Positions 1 through 11,870 of a stretch of 64,000 bases of DNA are shown piece after piece. Source of the stretch: Crocodylus rhombifer. Lineage: Eukaryota; Chordata; Crocodylia; Crocodylidae. The notes beneath the pieces were generated by a model. It made no database searches. It was given only the letters and a program-made list of their open reading frames with translations, and was not told the origin of the DNA. The position numbers and the translations under genes are program-made. The stretch is from the NCBI GenBank assembly GCA_038503035.1, contig JAVSML010024246.1, positions 1,077,258 to 1,141,257 of the forward strand, written 5' to 3'. How positions within the stretch are numbered: position 1 is the first letter of the stretch; each line of letters begins with the position of its first letter.

Positions 1-480
1 AGGACATGGGAGGTGATAGTGCCTCTCTGTTTGGCACTGCTTAAGTCCCATCTAGAGCACTGCATGCAGGTCTGGGCTTTGCATTTTAAGAAGGAAGTAG
101 AGAAATTAGAGGCATCCAGAAGAAGGCAACAACACACAAAAGGCATTGGAAGGCAAATTATACAAGGAAGGGTTGAAAGAGCTAGACGTTCAGCTTTCAG
201 AAAAAGTGATTAGGGGAGAACATGATACAGCATTCTTCAAATATCTGAAAAGCTACTATGAAGAAGATGGGGGTGGCAGGGGGGAAAACTTTTGCCTTGT
301 GCAGAAGAGGGCAGGACTCCAAGCAATGGCTTCACATTGCAAAAAATAGATTAGATATCAGGGGGAAAAACTTTTACTGTTGAGAGCAGTGAGACAGTAG
401 AATAGGCTGCCCAGGAGATCTGTAAAACCCCCTTCCCTGGACATTTTCACGAAGAGGTTGGATAAATATTAGGGAGAGTT
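1..480 (+). mobile_element. CR1-type LINE fragment, 3' end, decayed
   Basis: The plus strand encodes a broken version of the C-terminal CR1 pattern (leucine/valine-rich segment, then His-Phe-Lys-Lys and Glu-Lys-Leu-Glu near 85-115), as in the better copies at 15540-14947 and 8551-9015. It is followed by the usual 3' region with an Asn-Arg-Leu-Pro-like stretch near 395-420. Frames are broken throughout, so this is a dead copy. Its upstream part lies outside the window. Confidence 0.65.
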
Positions 481-483
481 TAG

Positions 484-660
484 GCAGACAAGGTTCTTTT
501 AGTGAATCTAATATCTTTTATTAGACCAACTTAAATAGTTGGGGGGAAAATTTTGGTAAGCTTCCAGGTTTAAAAACCCTTCATCAGGCTGAGGAAGTCT
601 CTGCCTTTGGTGTGTGCTCTTCCTGGATGAAATGAATAGTAAAGAAGGGAGGATTTAGAA
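484..660 (-). mobile_element. Penelope-like (tentative) repeat, copy 1
   Basis: Read on the minus strand, this has a CTGATGAAGGG block, a short stem, AAGCTT, a hairpin around AACTATTTAAGTT, then GGTCTAATAAAAGATAT and AAGAACCTTGTCTGCC. The same order of blocks recurs at 1600-1815 (+) and 45375-45525 (-), so it is a dispersed family. I believe it belongs to the Penelope-like retroelements of reptiles, but that class assignment is from memory of the tail sequence and is tentative. Confidence 0.55.
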
Positions 661-1599
661 GTGGCATTCATGATGCAAGTTGGACAAGAGGTTGAGGACC
701 TCGCTAACTAGATTATTGTAGGGGAAGGAAGACCAGTGTCAGATCCCTGCCTACTTGCTAAGGGCTTGTCAACGTAGGGAAGGTGCAGCACACTAAGACA
801 GGGTATGAACACTGTGCACTCCACACTAGCTCCCTGTGTGTATATACACTATTCACATGCAGCACATTGAAGGAAGGTAGCTTATTTGCATGCCATGCTT
901 TGAAATGGAGTAACTGCCTGCTGATAGTGCCACACAGTGAATGAATGCAGAGGAGCTAGTTCTATACACCCCACCTGGGCTTTCTGTACAATCACTTCCC
1001 CCTGGCAACTAGTCTTTAGGCACAGCAGCTCCTCAGTAACATCTCTTCTCTATCTTGCTACCCATTATTTAGTAGGCAACACACAGAAGTAATGAAAGCA
1101 TCTTCTTAGCTCCTGTTTCCCTGTGCAGTTGTATTAACCAGGCTGCAGTCTGACTTTTCAAAACAAAGGTGCTAAGGTTGGGCTCCTGAAAACATTCATT
1201 CCAGTCAGTGTCACATGCCCTGTCAATCAAAAATTAGTACACAGAAAATGTTCTCTTAACCAAGAAGTGGTCAGCAGTTTTTTGATGTGGCAAAACATAC
1301 CCCTTGTCCAATACTGGAAAATATGCTAAATCCACACAGAGTAGTTAATTAAGAAATTCATACTGCCCCCTCCCTCGTTACGCATTTAATACTTCAACTA
1401 ATGCACTCTGATTGATTTTGGTGTATGACTTGTACTAAAACTTGCATTCCCATGGGGCCCAGAGTCTCAAAGAAGGATGCCTATTCTTCTGTAGTAAGAA
1501 GCAAGGCAACACATCAGTCCAATGAAGCCTCAACTGTCTCTCACCCACTGACTCCTCAGTTTACATCTTCACTGACTGGCTTTCCTGCATGTATACCAG
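661..1599. other. Intergenic, nothing recognised
   Basis: AT-rich unique-looking sequence without a credible coding frame. The open frame starting at 1425 has no recognisable domain and runs into the repeat at 1600. Confidence 0.5.
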
Positions 1600-1815
1600 C
1601 CTCAACAGCTTTACTATTCATTTCATCCAGGAAGAGCACACACACCAACTGCAAAATATTCTTCAGCCTGTTGAAGAGTATTATACCCGAAAGCTTGCTA
1701 AGAAGAATTTTTCCAACTCTTTGAGTTGGTCTAATACAAAATATCATATTTACCCAAAGAACCTTGTCTGCCTATATCCATACACCAATATGGCTATAAC
1801 ATCTACCCCTTAAAA
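1600..1815 (+). mobile_element. Penelope-like (tentative) repeat, copy 2
   Basis: Same family as 484-660, in plus orientation: a CCTGTTGAAGAG block near 1669, ACCCGAAAGCTTGC near 1687, a hairpin CCAACTCTTTGAGTTGG, GGTCTAATAC, AAGAACCTTGTCTGCC and a terminal segment resembling CACCAATATGGCTATAAC. This last piece matches the tails at 10900 and defines the 3' end of the family. Confidence 0.55.
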
Positions 1816-1879
1816 CATATCAGCAAGTTCTCTGTTTCAGAATGGAATTTCTGGTTATCCTGGGAAAGATCAATCCATG

Positions 1880-1970
1880 TTAGGATAGCCAGTAGCCTGG
1901 GGTTAGGGGCTGCACCTAAAGAGGTAGAAGACCCAAGTTCAGACCCCTGTACTGAATCATGAATCGGGCA
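1880..1970 (+). repeat. Possible tRNA-like SINE/MIR-type remnant
   Basis: The segment from GGGGTTAGGGGCTGC to AAGTTCAGACCCCTGTA resembles the A-box/B-box spacing of a tRNA-derived SINE head (a GTTCRAxxCC-like B box near 1937). It is short and diverged, and the call rests on that pattern alone. Confidence 0.25.
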
Positions 1971-3884
1971 GATTAGGGATTTGAATTTAGGATTTGACTT
2001 CAGAATATTCATTAGACCAGAGAGAAACGAGCACTGGCTCTATGCCCTAGTCACCAGGCTGTTGGATGTTTAGGGTGGGCCTTTTTCAAAAGAATCTGAG
2101 AAGTGTAATTTCTCTTTGGGACACCCTGACTAGCTATATTCCCGTCTTACTTTTCCTGTGTCAGCATTGCTTCATTCTACATTACCTAACCCAGATCAAA
2201 ACTCTGGCTTGCTAAATAGGAAAGTCATCAGGTAAAACAGCAGGTTAGAGAAGGTAAAAATGGCAATAAATAAATAACCAGGCAACCAACTTTTCATAGC
2301 CTAACCTTTCACATCATGCTGAAAGTTATTGTTGCTGGCAAAATTCTAACGACTTTGTGGGGTGGGGAATCAGAGCAGAAAAATATGACTCCTTGGAAAT
2401 ACTCATTTTACCTGAAATCTTTGTCAGGTAATCTTTTCTAGAGTACATTTTTACACATTCTTATTTTACATTTGGGATAAACTCAGTGGGTCAGCACCTC
2501 AGCAACTGCATTATTGTAATTCCATAAACCTGGAGCTATGCTAATTTTCTGCCAGCTGAGAAGCAGGCACTGTGCATCTAATTGTTAATCGTGCATAGAC
2601 TGTATGTTTTTGAAGAAAAGATATAAGCATATAAGATGTAGCTACCTTATGAGAACCTACTGTATATGATGTAACATGCATTTTATGGGGTTTTTTATGG
2701 GGTTTTTTCTTCCTAGAACGTATTGTTTTCAGCTTTTCATTGAATTCTTAGCTGTTACATATAAACACAGCTAATTTTCCCACAATTTTGGGGGAAAGTA
2801 TTGTGACAATCCTGAAATATAAGGATACAAGATCACAATAGGTTATCTAAATGGTCCGTTCTGCTTCTGAAATCCATAATTACAGGATGTCTTTAAAAAA
2901 AATCAATGAATAATTGAACAGTTTTCTTTAAAATTGTTTGATCTTCAAGATTGCACAGAAGAGCACTGCTCAGGGATTTTGAATTGTTTCTTTTCTTTTA
3001 AAAAGAGCATTCACATTCATGTGTCATCTGGGTTCCTTTTAATTCCAAACAACTAAAAATAGGGGTAGTGTGCAGGCTCTGTGGCTGGACAGTTCGATAA
3101 AGTAGTTGCATAAGAGTGTCTGAATAATACGTTCATTTTTTTTCCTAATTTCAAGAAGTTGTTCATTTGCTAACTAAAAAGAATGTCACAAGAGACTAGA
3201 GAACTGTCTTCATTAGTGTGTTATTACAACATGTTCCTACCACGTGAGTTTTAAATTTTAAAACCCACAGAAATGTAGGCCTAAACCTATCTTTATCCAT
3301 CTTGATGAAGCCCACTGAAGTCCATGGAGGGGGAACTACTCCTGCACCCCTATGCACAACTCAGTTGGACATGTTGATGGTGAAAAGTTAAGTACCTGCA
3401 GAAGTCCCTACTAGATTAAGACCATAGCCTTGATGATTTGGTTAGATTTCCTATCTACAATACAGTTTGATAAAGGAATTTACGAAGCATTTAGGGAGCA
3501 GTACTTTGGTTGTGCATTCTAAGGTGTTACACAGATATGTCAAAAAGCTTAAGTTGAACCTCTAGCTTCTGCCAAAACAGTAATTTAAAACTTGAAATAA
3601 AATGTTAATCATGTTTATAAAAAAAGTGTTTTGGATTGTTTGCCTCTGCTTAGTGCAAGGAAGTTTCTCTCTGTTTATAGTCCAATCCCAAGAGAAATGG
3701 AAGAACAAATGACTTGCCTTCATTTTAGTAATCCCTACTATGACTGTTTTTTGAACACCCACAAAACACGTGCTTTAATTAGAAAAAGTAACATTTAGCA
3801 ATGCACTAGTGATCAAAAATCAAAATATGATGACGGCTGTTTCTATCATGATTTTCTCCTATGATAAGATGAAAGGCTCTGTGG
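1971..3884. other. Intergenic, nothing recognised
   Basis: AT-rich, no gene seen. One very short tandem occurs near 2687-2708 (TTTTATGGGG repeated twice). This is one of the cleaner, repeat-poor stretches of the window. Confidence 0.5.
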
Positions 3885-4775
3885 ATTGAGGAGAGCAGTG
3901 GATAATGATATACTTTGATTTTTAGCAAGGCTTTTGACACTGTTTCCCACGATAGTCTCATTAGCAAGCTATGGAGATGCAGAATAGACGGAAGTACTGT
4001 AAGATGGATACATAACTGGTTTAATCACTGTACTCAGTGAGTAGTCCTCATTGGCTCAATGTCTAGTTTGGAGGAAATATCAAGTGGGATCCCCCAGGGG
4101 TCTGTCCGGGGTCCAGTATTGTTTAATAACTTCCTTAATAATTTAGATCATGGGATCAAGTCCACACTTAGCCAATTGGCAGGTGACATCAAGTGGGGTA
4201 GAATTACTTGTATACTGTGTCCAGTTTTGGGCCCCATACTTCAAGAATGATGTGGATAGGAAGGAGTCCAGTGGAAAGTAACAAAAATGGTTAAAGGCCT
4301 GGGCAGCAAGTCTTATGAGGAAAGGCTGAAAGGGTTATTTAGCCTGAGAAGAGAAGGCTGAGGGGGGGATTTGCAGCAGTGTAAAAACACAGCTGTTGCT
4401 CAATGCTGTTGCCTCTGTCACCCCAACCTAGTTGCAGTACTGGGAATTTGATAACAGTTTTCAAATATCTGAAGGACAGTTAGAGGATGCAAATGGGCTT
4501 TTCTCTGTGGCCATAGGGGACAGGACTAGAAGCAATGAACTCAAGCTGCAGCAGTGGAACTATAGGTAGGAGATTAGGAGGAACTTTCTGACTGAGGGTG
4601 GTCAAGCATTGGAACAGGCTACCTGGAGAAGTTGTGGAATCTCCATCCCTTGAAATTTTCAAGAGCAGTCTAGACATACTTAGCTGGGTTGATTTAGTTA
4701 GGGATGTTTCCGCCTCAAGCAGGGGCCTGGACTAGATGACCTTGTGTATTCCCTTCCAGCCTTACTTTCCTACAG
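3885..4775 (+). mobile_element. CR1 LINE fragment (reverse transcriptase and 3' end), old
   Basis: 3905-4040 encodes a decayed RT segment (Phe-x-Lys-Ala-Phe-Asp-Thr-Val-Ser-His pattern). 4059-4200 encodes a Gly-Ile-Pro-Gln-Gly-Ser-Val motif followed by a degenerate catalytic box, with Ala-Gly-Asp where active copies have Ala/Thr-Asp-Asp. After an internal deletion the sequence continues with the 3' region (4205-4775), ending in the familiar GGACTAGATGACCTTG...CCTTCCAGCC tail. About 4370-4440 looks like an unrelated insertion. Mutated catalytic residues and frameshifts make it inactive. Confidence 0.8.
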
Positions 4776-6194
4776 TCCTATTTTCAGGAGAAGGAACCAT
4801 TTTTAAAAAAATATCTAGTGTTAGAAACTGTCTTTGTTTGCCCAATAAACCTTCCACAAGAAAACCTTACGTACGAAAAACTACAATGAACCACGGGCAG
4901 TGCCTACATCAAGTTTCCCTGCACTTTATGTTCTGTATCATTGCTACCACTAGTGCAGTGGCAGACAAGGCTACAGGCTTTTGTCATCCAACCCCGCTCA
5001 GGGTACAAACAGCAGCAGCCCCCAGTGCTTTGTCTCTGCAAGGGATCTGGTTCATTAGCATGTTACTGGAGTTTCACCAGCATGCACTGGAATAAATGGA
5101 GTGTTGAATTACTGGTACTCTAAAGCAGTTCTACCAATTGTTGACAGCTTTCTCCCCTAAAACTCAACTTGCACAGAGCTAGAAATTGTATCTGATTATC
5201 TGGCAAATTTGTGGTATACATGAAAGTGCCCCTCTGGAAAGAGGTTGATTAGCTCAGAAAAATGGGGTGAAAATCCTGATTGCTCTGAAGTCGCTGGCAA
5301 AAACTCCCATAGACTTCAGTAGGACCAGAATTTCACCAGTGGTTATTGAAGGGCACACACTGAAACATGGTAGATATTTCTGGCACAATGGATGCTGTTC
5401 TTTGAGCAGAAGCAAGTATGTATTTTTTAAGCTTGGCATTGCTCCTCCAAGCAAATTAATGTTGGACACATTTGCATTTTGTGTGTCATTAACTCAGATT
5501 CCTGCTCTGGGATATAAAGCTTGTTTCAGGTGGCTAGATCAAAATCTTACTGATGCGCTTTTCCTAATACACCAAGGGAATCTGGAATTTTTCTGTGTGA
5601 AGTGACTTGCTATTTTGGCTAATGGGTTATAGCAACAGCTAATAGCATTTTGTAAAGACACTTCAGCTGCTGACAGCAGATTGATATGATGAGGGGGGAC
5701 AGTTCATGTTTCCAAAAGGAACATTGTGAAACCCATTACCAGCCTCATTAATCTGTTAATAATAAAATTAAAATATAAACAAATTGTGACAAATTGGGTT
5801 CTGGTGTCAATTTCCTGTTAACAGGAGACTCTGAATAAAGGTCAAAACAGACTCCATTTTCTGCTGCATTTTAATAGCAGAATCAGAGGAGAGCTTTGTA
5901 AAAGTCTGTAATTAATCTGGTGAGACTGCAGTTGTGTCCAAATGATATAGAACAAGTTTGACAAATGACATTTTTCCATGTGAGCATTTAAAGGAATTAT
6001 AACTCAAAGTGTTGTCACACAACATTTAAATGCTAATCCACTTTCACAGAAAGCCTTCTGCAGAGTAGGTACTGAATATGTACATACTGTTCTTGTGGCT
6101 ACTCGGTTTGCCAGAATTCAGGTTTACCTGGTTTCTCTTCAAATGACATCAGATGAAGTAAATTGTTGCCTACAAAAGGTCATGCTTCTGAACC
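4776..6194. other. Intergenic, nothing recognised
   Basis: No gene seen. The open frames of 112-119 codons at 4736-5095 and 5267-5605 overlap each other's antisense frames, have no recognisable domain and no splice or promoter context, so they are not called. Confidence 0.5.
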
Positions 6195-6545
6195 AGTTAG
6201 CCTCTAAGGGCATTGTAGATGTGCTGTGAGGGAGAGGAGGTGAGCACTTTAATTAGAGCGTTTAATTACAACAGACCTTGGAAAGCACCTCACCCGGAGC
6301 GTCACATGTATCAGCACCCCCACGCTGAAAAATGGCAGCAGGAGCGCTTTAGCTAAAGCGCATTCAACGAGCTTTAATTAAAGTGCCCCACTGCCATTTA
6401 TCAGTGCAGGGATGTTGATACATGTGACACTGGAGTCTTCTGGTGCTTGGTAATTACCATGCTTCAGTAGACTCAGTTAATCAAGTCTGCTCCAATGCAC
6501 TGTAATTACTGCATTAGAGCAGTGTCACTGCATATGTATAAGCAA
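6195..6545. repeat. Palindromic MITE-like element
   Basis: Two arms are inverted copies: 6301-6340 (GTCACATGTATCAGCACC...) and 6391-6430 (...TTGATACATGTGAC). At 6344-6361 there is a perfect 18-base palindrome. Outer parts carry TTTAATTA-rich inverted pieces and ATCAAGTCTGCTCC near 6480. The latter motif recurs at 34660 and 47440, showing a dispersed family. The structure is that of a non-autonomous DNA transposon; exact ends are uncertain. Confidence 0.6.
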
Positions 6546-8550
6546 TCACCTTAAGCAATCACCCTACTCTACCTTCTGCCTGGTGTCAGACTAATGCAGA
6601 TGGTAATGCTGGTGGTAATGCAGATTACCACCCCTGTCTCCAGAAATGTAGCAAGAGGTAGGAAGGGAAAAGATTGTTAAGACCCTTAGTGCAGGCTCCA
6701 TTGTACCAGGGAATATAGCAGCCACAGAAGTGAATTTAAAGCTGGAAATCAGCCTTGCCAGGCAAAGATCCCTGTTCTCATGCAGACTAGAACTATCCCA
6801 ACAGAAGTGTTTTTGAAGATGGAAGATTTATGTAAAAAGAATCCTCCTCCTCAAACATTAAGTGTCATGCATCCTTTATATTGCCCAACTTTTATACTCT
6901 GTCTCTGTCCTGGAGAAAAATAAAACCCATTAACACTGCTGAGCCAGACTGACATGGATTCTGTTCCACCAATATCACTTCAGCATTATGTTAATGAGAC
7001 TTATCTATGTTCCAGTGGGTTATGGCTGCATAATTATAAAATGTAATTTGAAGACAAAGTTGCACAGAATGGAGGAGCTGATTTGATTATTTGCTATGGG
7101 GAATGCACAATTATTAAAAAACACAACTGGGCAAAAAAATCTGTATACATTCACACACCGTATTTGGAAAAAGTCACCCATAAAGTTGAATAAGATGATT
7201 TCATAGAGAAACAGTAAATACAAAAAACTAGCCTTATGTAGAGGAGAAACCCATTTCTCCCAGATTTGTATAAGGAGACGGGCCAGCATGTAGAGCTCCA
7301 TAGTTGTCTTAGAGATGTTACCCTTACATCCCAGAGAACTTGTGTTTGAAAAAATAATGAAACTCATTTGGCAAACTGAACTAAGCAGCCTTGTGGCAAA
7401 TGTATCCTTCCATGTAAAACAAGGGAAGGCCTGATCTGCCTTCACATTAAGGCTCTTTTGTCATACAGAGCAGTGTAAAGCAGCCTTGATGTAAATGAGA
7501 ATAGTGTAAATTGATTTAATTGGTTCCCATTAAACCAATAATGTGCCTGAGAAACAAAGGATCCAGTTTGAGAACAGAGACTATGAAGCAGAACAAAATG
7601 CAGTTGTAAATATTTCAGAATTGTGATCATACTACAATGGAGGATACAAGAATGAGTAAGCTCAGTACATCAAGGAGATGCATGAAGCCACCAGGGAAGT
7701 ACACACATGCTAGTCTAGGCTTACACTGAAATGCATGAATTAGAAAATAAATGGTGAAATAGCATAACCAGGTATGCCCCCACTCTGATGAAGTGGAGTT
7801 GCTGCTGATTGCTGCACGCACTGCACATGTGACCTCCCAGAGCTCCACCATGCCTAAGACTTTGTAGTAGGTGCTACATAAGAAGAGCTAGTTTTAAACT
7901 GGGACTCAGGATCACATGTCCCCACTCAAGGCAAGTATGACGAAAGCACTAACTACTAGAGTCTCGCACTGGTACCAGTTGTTTAACCTTCTTTTCTCTG
8001 GTTTACTTATGTGCTTTGCCTTTTCAGTGAATACTGCTTTTCTGCCCACACATTTTATTTCTTCGTCTCTTCTCTTAACGTCTCCCTGTGTTCGAGGGGT
8101 GAGAGCCTAGACAGGTACATTATGACAAATTAAGCATGAGGAATAAAACTTGAGACAGAAGTATAATATTTCTCTATATTTGAGGTTTCCTTGACAAACT
8201 CCTCCTCCAGGAGAGGAGTTAGCAGTCAAACCGCTGACCACAACAATGGGGAAATACTTCCACAATCTCAGTGTTTCACAGAAAATAGGAAATTCCCAAG
8301 AGCACGAGAACACTGATTGGCTGGAAATCAGATAAATGCTTGGCTTAAGGGGCAGGAAATGAGTAGCTTGGTAATAAGCTATTGGAGTAAATAGGCATGG
8401 TAAAGGTGGGGTGGGGGTGGATCACTCTGATAGAGATGAGGAAGGAAAGAAACAGTGTCTTGCTAACTACAGTGTTGTTTTGGCAGGGGAACAAACAATA
8501 GAAGAAGCATGGTGATGACACACAACAATAGCCAATACGGGTCTACTACT
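6546..8550. other. Intergenic, nothing recognised
   Basis: No gene seen. A 141-codon minus-strand frame (7445-7020) has no domain and is AT-biased, consistent with chance. Confidence 0.5.
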
Positions 8551-9015
8551 TACCCAGTTGAAAGGGTCCACAGGAGGGCCACCCGCATGATCCGGGGACA
8601 ACAGGGCAGACCCTACAATGAAAGACCGCGGGACCTGAACCTGTTCAGCCTTCACAAGAGAAAGCTGAGGGGGGACCTGGTGACTGTCTGTAAACTCACC
8701 AGGGGGGACCAGAAGGGTTTGGGGGAGACACTGTTTCCCCTAGCGCCCCCTGGCATAACAAGGAACATGGACACAAATTATTGGAGAGTAGGTTTAGATT
8801 ACACATCCACAAGAACTACTTCACAGTCGGGGTGGCTAGGAGCTGGAACCAACTTCCAAGGGAAGTGGTGCTGGCTCCTACCCTGGGGGTCTTTAAGAAG
8901 AGGCTGGATGCCTACCTGGCTGAACTCACTTGGGTCCAGTTTTTTTCTCCCGCCCAGGCAGGGGGGCAGACTTGAAGATCTACAAGGTCCCTTCCGACCC
9001 GACTTCTATGATTCA
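8551..9015 (+). mobile_element. CR1 LINE, 5'-truncated 3' end
   Basis: Starts within the C-terminal part of the CR1 ORF (Glu-Arg-Val-His-Arg-Arg-Ala-Thr-Arg-Met-Ile-Arg-Gly pattern) and runs through the Pro-Tyr-Asn-Glu-Arg, Leu-Asn-Leu-Phe-Ser-Leu, Arg-Gly-Asp-Leu and Leu-Pro-Arg-Glu-Val-Val motifs to the 3' terminal AAGGTCCCTTCCGACCC and CTATGATTC. A frameshift near 8780 splits the frame. Short 5' truncation is typical for CR1. It is closely related to 15585-16112. Confidence 0.88.
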
Positions 9016-10467
9016 GTTAGCCTGCGGCCAGTGTGCTGACTATGCCATTAGCTTGAGCTCATATTTCATTTTAGGTACTTGTGGTCCAGAGATGTTGCTG
9101 TGAATCCCCTATAGCATGGGTTCAGGGAGAACTAAGTCTTCTGTAGTGCACAAGATGTTCTTAAACAGACTGACAGATGGCAGAGAGATTTCAGCTCTAG
9201 GGCTGCAGATGTGGGCTGTTGCCAGGTTTTTAATTTGAGATCTCCTGTTGCCTGTTTTCATCCTTATACGCACGTAGGGCTATTTGTGCTGAATTTCTAT
9301 TGCTCACCTGTTACTAGAATTTACTTGCTTTCCTCTAAATTGTTCATATCTTGTGTTGTGCCTCTCTACAATAACTAGAGATTTTTGTGTAGGAAACAGA
9401 TGGGAATTGTTCATACAGAACACTAGGAAATCTCAGTTTGTCACCACTGCCTCTCTTGGGATAGGTCTTATATCAATAGAAATGTATCTAATTGGAAAAG
9501 ACCCAAATGCAGTTTGACTAGGAGATAGCCCTCTGCTTCTAAAAGGCAAGTCCCAAAGCTAACCCATCTAAATGCAAGCTTGCAGAATGGTTACAAAGGG
9601 AAATTGCCTAAGAGTAGTTTGACTCTAAAGCAAGGAAAAGGATAAGGTACTATACACAGAGGGAGCAGAAGGAAGCCCTAAATATCATCTTTTCTAGCTT
9701 TTCCAGATGCATGGAGAAAACACCCAAAAAGCATTGAAAAAACTCATAAATGTCAAGACACAAGTGTCTGAAGGTACGTCCCAAAGCCCTTTGAGTCTGT
9801 AGCTGAAATAACTTCTGTAAGGGACCATTGCACCCAATGTGAAGGACTCCAGCCCATGCACTGGATTAAGAAGAGGGAAACAATGTTCCGTGTGTGCAGA
9901 ATTGGTTATAAAAAGGGGAGCGGTATCTGTTCCTTCAGCTACTATCTATTATCACAGAAGCTGCTCAACACTAGAAGAGATTTTCTCTATGTATAGACAG
10001 ATACCTGTCTGAAAGGAAATACGGATTTTAAGGAGTCATCACTGGAATTCTAATGCAAGTATTCATCTTTACTACTAGTTATAATATTGTAAAATGAATG
10101 AAAGTGGGAGCTGAGGGTTTGATGCTCTACACCATGTGGCTGACAATTCATGCTAAATTCCTGATGCATTTTATTTCCCTTTCTCTAGCTAAGATGCTAG
10201 ACAGAAACCATCAAGATTACATATTTGTAATTATGTAAACCCCAAATGCCTTGTGCTATCATGGCTGTTTTATGTGTCCCCTCTATGCTTTTCAATTGTA
10301 AGAATTAACATATCATATTAAAGCCTCAACCCGTTTGCATTGGTAATGGTTATAAAGCCACTGAGAATAAAGATTTGTAGTTGTAGTACTGTGACAGTTA
10401 TTGAAAATACTGCTTGGACTGTGTGGTCCTTCTGTACCATATTGGCCAGTTATTTCTGTGAGAGTGC
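9016..10467. other. Intergenic, nothing recognised
   Basis: AT-rich, no gene, no repeat family recognised by eye. Confidence 0.5.
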
Positions 10468-10530
10468 AGTTTCATAGTTGTTAGAGGCTGGAAGGGACCT
10501 TGCAGATCTTGTCCTGAGTTCCTAAGGTAG
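10468..10530 (-). mobile_element. CR1 3'-tail scrap
   Basis: TTTCATAGTTGTTAGAGGCT followed by GGAAGGGACCTTGCAGATC is the reverse complement of the extreme CR1 3' end, the same as the start of the minus-strand copies at 14562 and 38104. Only about 60 bases remain. Confidence 0.6.
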
Positions 10531-10724
10531 ATGTATTAGAACGAACGACAAGGCATGGGGGCGGGGGGGCGTATGGTTAGAAGAAGGACATAATGGTGTG
10601 GGATTTTCCCCTTGCCTTCTCTTCTGATTTTCTTATCTTCTGAAACAGGAGAGCTTCAACATTTACTAACTGGCACAACAGCTAACTGCCATTTGTATAG
10701 AAATGACCCAGCTATTTCAAGGAT

Positions 10725-10915
10725 TTTTGTGAATGAAATTTTTTATTGGACCAACTGCATAATTGGGATAAAGATAGACAAGTTTTGAATGCAAGACATT
10801 CTTCTTTAAGTCCTGGAAAACTTGTCTAACTCTATCCCAACTATGCAGCTGGACCAATAAAATATATTACCCACAAAAATCCATGCCTCTTGCATCATCC
10901 CTGGACCCATCATGG
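10725..10915. repeat. Inverted-repeat repeat unit (TTTATTGGACCAACT family), copy A
   Basis: 10737-10795 (TTTTTATTGGACCAACTGCA...AGACAAGTTTTGAATGC) is mirrored by 10815-10870 (AAAACTTGTCTAACTCTATC...CAGCTGGACCAATAAAATA), giving a hairpin of roughly 50-base arms. It ends with a tail like CCCATCATGGCTACAACATC. The same arrangement recurs at 20052-20215. The tail matches the repeat at 1600-1815, so I group it with that tentative Penelope-like class. Confidence 0.6.
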
Positions 10916-11010
10916 CTACAACATCACTTCAATAGTACCATCAGCTATTTCAGAATCTTTGTTGCCTGAATATAGGACCCTGCAGCAGTGAATTCCACAG
11001 TGGTAGAGGT

Positions 11011-11088
11011 GCACGTGTGTGTGTGTGCACGCGTGTGTGTGTGTGTGCACGCGTGTGTGTGTGTGTGTGCACGCGTGTGTGTGTGTGT
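11011..11088. repeat. (GT)n microsatellite with GCACGC interruptions
   Basis: Alternating GT runs are broken at regular points by GCAC/GCACGC, giving a compound repeat of four GT blocks. The purine-pyrimidine alternation is perfect across most of it. Open frames across this tract (poly Cys-Val or Thr-His) are artefacts. Confidence 0.95.
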
Positions 11089-11870
11089 TACGAATTAGTT
11101 TAAGTGTCACCTTTTCACTGCAGCAAAGGCACTCTTGTACCATGGGATGGAAGCAAGAAGTGGAAACACATGCATACACTGGTTTTCTCTACTCCTGGCA
11201 GTATTTTGCCTGCTCCTATCAGTGTCCCATTATATTCTTTCTATATAAAGGGCCTGATCCTGTTAAAACTAACTGTCAGACATGCTCCTATTGAAATAAT
11301 TTATTATTTTAAAAAACTGAGGTTTTCTAAAGACAAGCCTGATTTAGTCCAGTCAGTACAATAATGTCGGTAATCAGTACTTTCTCTAAGAATCCTAGCC
11401 CTCCCATTCTCCGTTTTCATAGGCAGCCATTGTTGTAGAAACATTACCCTTGACTTTTGGAATGCTTTATTTCCCTCCCACTTCTCTTGAAATGGATTTG
11501 GCCAATTAGCTATGTATCCACCAAGGCATCCACTTTTCTGCTCCTATCGTTGTCTTTTTCTTTCTCCTCAGTAAGTGCTGTCTCATCAGTATCTGCCTAC
11601 TTCACCCTTCTCTGAAACACCCTTGTCCATGAAGTTAATGGAAGCTGCCAGCATACAATGATGGTTTGTGATGGCAGAAATGAAGACTTTACCTTTGCTA
11701 TTCAAAGCTATCGTATAGCTAGGAACATTGAACCTCATTATTTCCTGTCTCTTCATACAGTGAGTTTCAAAGCAGAGACTCCTTGTTGCACTGAGCCCAG
11801 TCTGTGCTACCAGATGAATAGAACAGAAAACAGAATGTCATTTTATCCATTGTCAGTAAGTGGAAATCAG
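11089..11870. other. Intergenic, nothing recognised
   Basis: No gene seen. Frames of 86-138 codons here have no domain and no context. Confidence 0.5.

Noticed and set aside
1425..1747. 99-codon frame with Met start
   Set aside because: Its 3' part is the repeat at 1600-1815 and the rest has no domain, splice or promoter context.
10916..11294. Frames rich in Thr-His or Cys-Val
   Set aside because: Translation of the GT microsatellite at 11011-11088.
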